The notes below the pieces were generated by a model. The model made no database searches. It was given only the letters and a program-made list of their open reading frames with translations, and was not told the DNA's origin. Below, one piece after another: positions 63,140 through 64,000 of a DNA stretch of 64,000 nt (position 1 is the stretch's first letter; each line of letters opens with the position of its first letter). The stretch covers positions 10,117,519-10,181,518 of the forward strand of contig OX453275.1 of the NCBI GenBank assembly GCA_949710005.1, read 5' to 3'. A program made the translations under genes and the position numbers. Origin of the DNA: Ricordea florida. Lineage: Eukaryota > Cnidaria > Anthozoa > Corallimorpharia > Ricordeidae.

Positions 63140-63419
63140 CCAACCCTGATGTAAGAAATGGCGATAAATACAAGTGATTGTCACGAGGGTCTCAATGGGT
63201 TGACGACTTTTACGGCTAACGATTAATATTTTTTACGACTAACGGCTAAAATTTTTCAATATTTACGCCAAACGGCTAATTCTTTTGCACGTTTTACGAC
63301 TACCGGCTAACCCCATTGAGACCCTGTGTCAAGCCTTCGAAGAAATAATTAAAGTTAACTCTCCTCGACGGCTTTATCACAGCCAGTCATTTTAGCGCCA
63401 TTTCTTGCATCAGGGTTGG
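63140..63419. mobile_element. TIR MITE hosting a nested MITE
   Basis: Ends CCAACCCTGATGTAAGAAAT (continuing GGCG) and, inverted, ATTTCTTGCATCAGGGTTGG (preceded by CGCC). One mismatch in 24 bases. It is interrupted by the 63187-63324 element. Confidence 0.7.
63187..63324. mobile_element. GGTCTCAATGGG MITE, copy 2 (nested)
   Basis: Ends GGGTCTCAATGGGTT and CCCCATTGAGACCC. Interior ACGGCTAACG words as in copy 1 but shorter. Confidence 0.7.
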
Positions 63420-63955
63420 CCGTTAAGACGGAGTTAAAATATTTGGTTAAGCTTTCGCCTGACTCGATCAATAAGGTAGATACGGTGGCCCTTCTTCATT
63501 TGTGCATGGCCCTATTCAATGGACGTGACTTGCACTCATCCAAATGCGTGCATACCATACGTGTAAGACAACGCTGAACATAGCAACATCAAAGTGGCAC
63601 GATACGAATGCATTATGAATGTTATCAGAATTTACAGTCAGGCTGAGTTAAGGATTTTTGACGCTGAATAAAAGATAATGCAGGGATGGCGGAGTGTATT
63701 TTAAAGTGGAAGGGCTTGAAAGCGAGCGTAGAAGGCGCGATATTGTAGGGGAGTCTGGCAACCTCGTCCGCCATTTTTTTTCTAGGGAAAAGACCTGGGA
63801 ACGAGGTTGGGGGTCTGGGGGCGTCCTCCCCCAGAAAGTTTTGAAATGTAGAGGCTCGGAAATGGTATTTTCAACATTCTCCATGAGATATTTCCTAAAA
63901 TAAAGACAACCTGCATTAGTGTAAAATGATAAAAAAATGTCATCGTCGTAAAAAG

Positions 63956-64000
63956 TGGGGGCGGGGGGGGGGGTTGAAGGAGGGGGGGGGAAGGAGGGAG
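63956..64000. repeat. G-rich low-complexity tract
   Basis: Runs of nine or more G separated by short A/T. Runs into the window edge. Confidence 0.8.

Larger units (their letters stand above)
62487..64000. other. Right-end intergenic region with MITEs
   Basis: Contains the elements at 62723-62898 and 63140-63419 and a G-rich tract at 63956-64000. The ORF at 62902-63132 (minus) lies between the MITEs and has no recognised domain. Confidence 0.5.

Overview
The window looks like nuclear DNA of a cnidarian, most probably a stony coral or other anthozoan. Three intron-containing animal genes are recognisable (PTDSS2-like, NWD1-like, CEPT1-like). They sit in AT-rich sequence crowded with mobile elements: a Helitron with a fused endonuclease, a LINE, tRNA-derived SINEs, Harbinger-like and pogo-like MITEs, and a large Polinton/Maverick. 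The assignment to Cnidaria is an inference from this mix; no marker in the window settles the species.

Layout. 193-1312 (+): last two exons of a phosphatidylserine synthase 2-like gene. 3235-8206 (-): six exons of an NWD1-like WD40 protein, cut at its 5' side inside an exon by a Helitron (about 8207-13438, +), which carries HUH Rep, PIF1-type helicase and APE-like endonuclease but has two in-frame stops. 14.7-16.4 kb: a pogo-like MITE, a SINE fragment and a 155-bp minisatellite. 16952-18204 (-): a broken RPA-like OB-fold gene. 24016-41677 (+): a seven-exon CEPT1/CHPT1-like choline/ethanolamine phosphotransferase gene whose introns hold a SINE, palindromic and nested TIR elements, a Harbinger-like element and a decayed LINE. 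45433-60743: a Polinton/Maverick with about 0.34-0.40 kb terminal inverted repeats and a 5-bp target duplication. It has an intact DDE integrase, protein-primed-type DNA polymerase B, packaging ATPase, a probable double-jelly-roll major capsid protein, a probable penton-like protein and seven further putative structural or membrane proteins. 60842-62486: a 1.65-kb giant palindrome (fold-back transposon) with an 8-bp target duplication and a transposase first exon duplicated head-to-head. 62.7-63.4 kb: small MITEs, one nested in another.

How the parts relate. PTDSS2 and CEPT1 act in the same phospholipid network: CEPT1 makes phosphatidylcholine and phosphatidylethanolamine, and PTDSS2 exchanges the ethanolamine head group for serine. 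In this CEPT1-like protein two residues of the CDP-alcohol phosphotransferase signature are replaced (R to L, G to V).

The most unusual signal is in the Polinton. Ten of its thirteen genes have an ATTTAAAGAT-like motif (two of them ATTTAAAAAG) ending 21-26 bases before the start codon. This looks like an element-specific core promoter, and it also corrects four start codons. The element's open reading frames are intact, so it may be young or still able to move or form particles. No adenovirus-type maturation protease was recognised.
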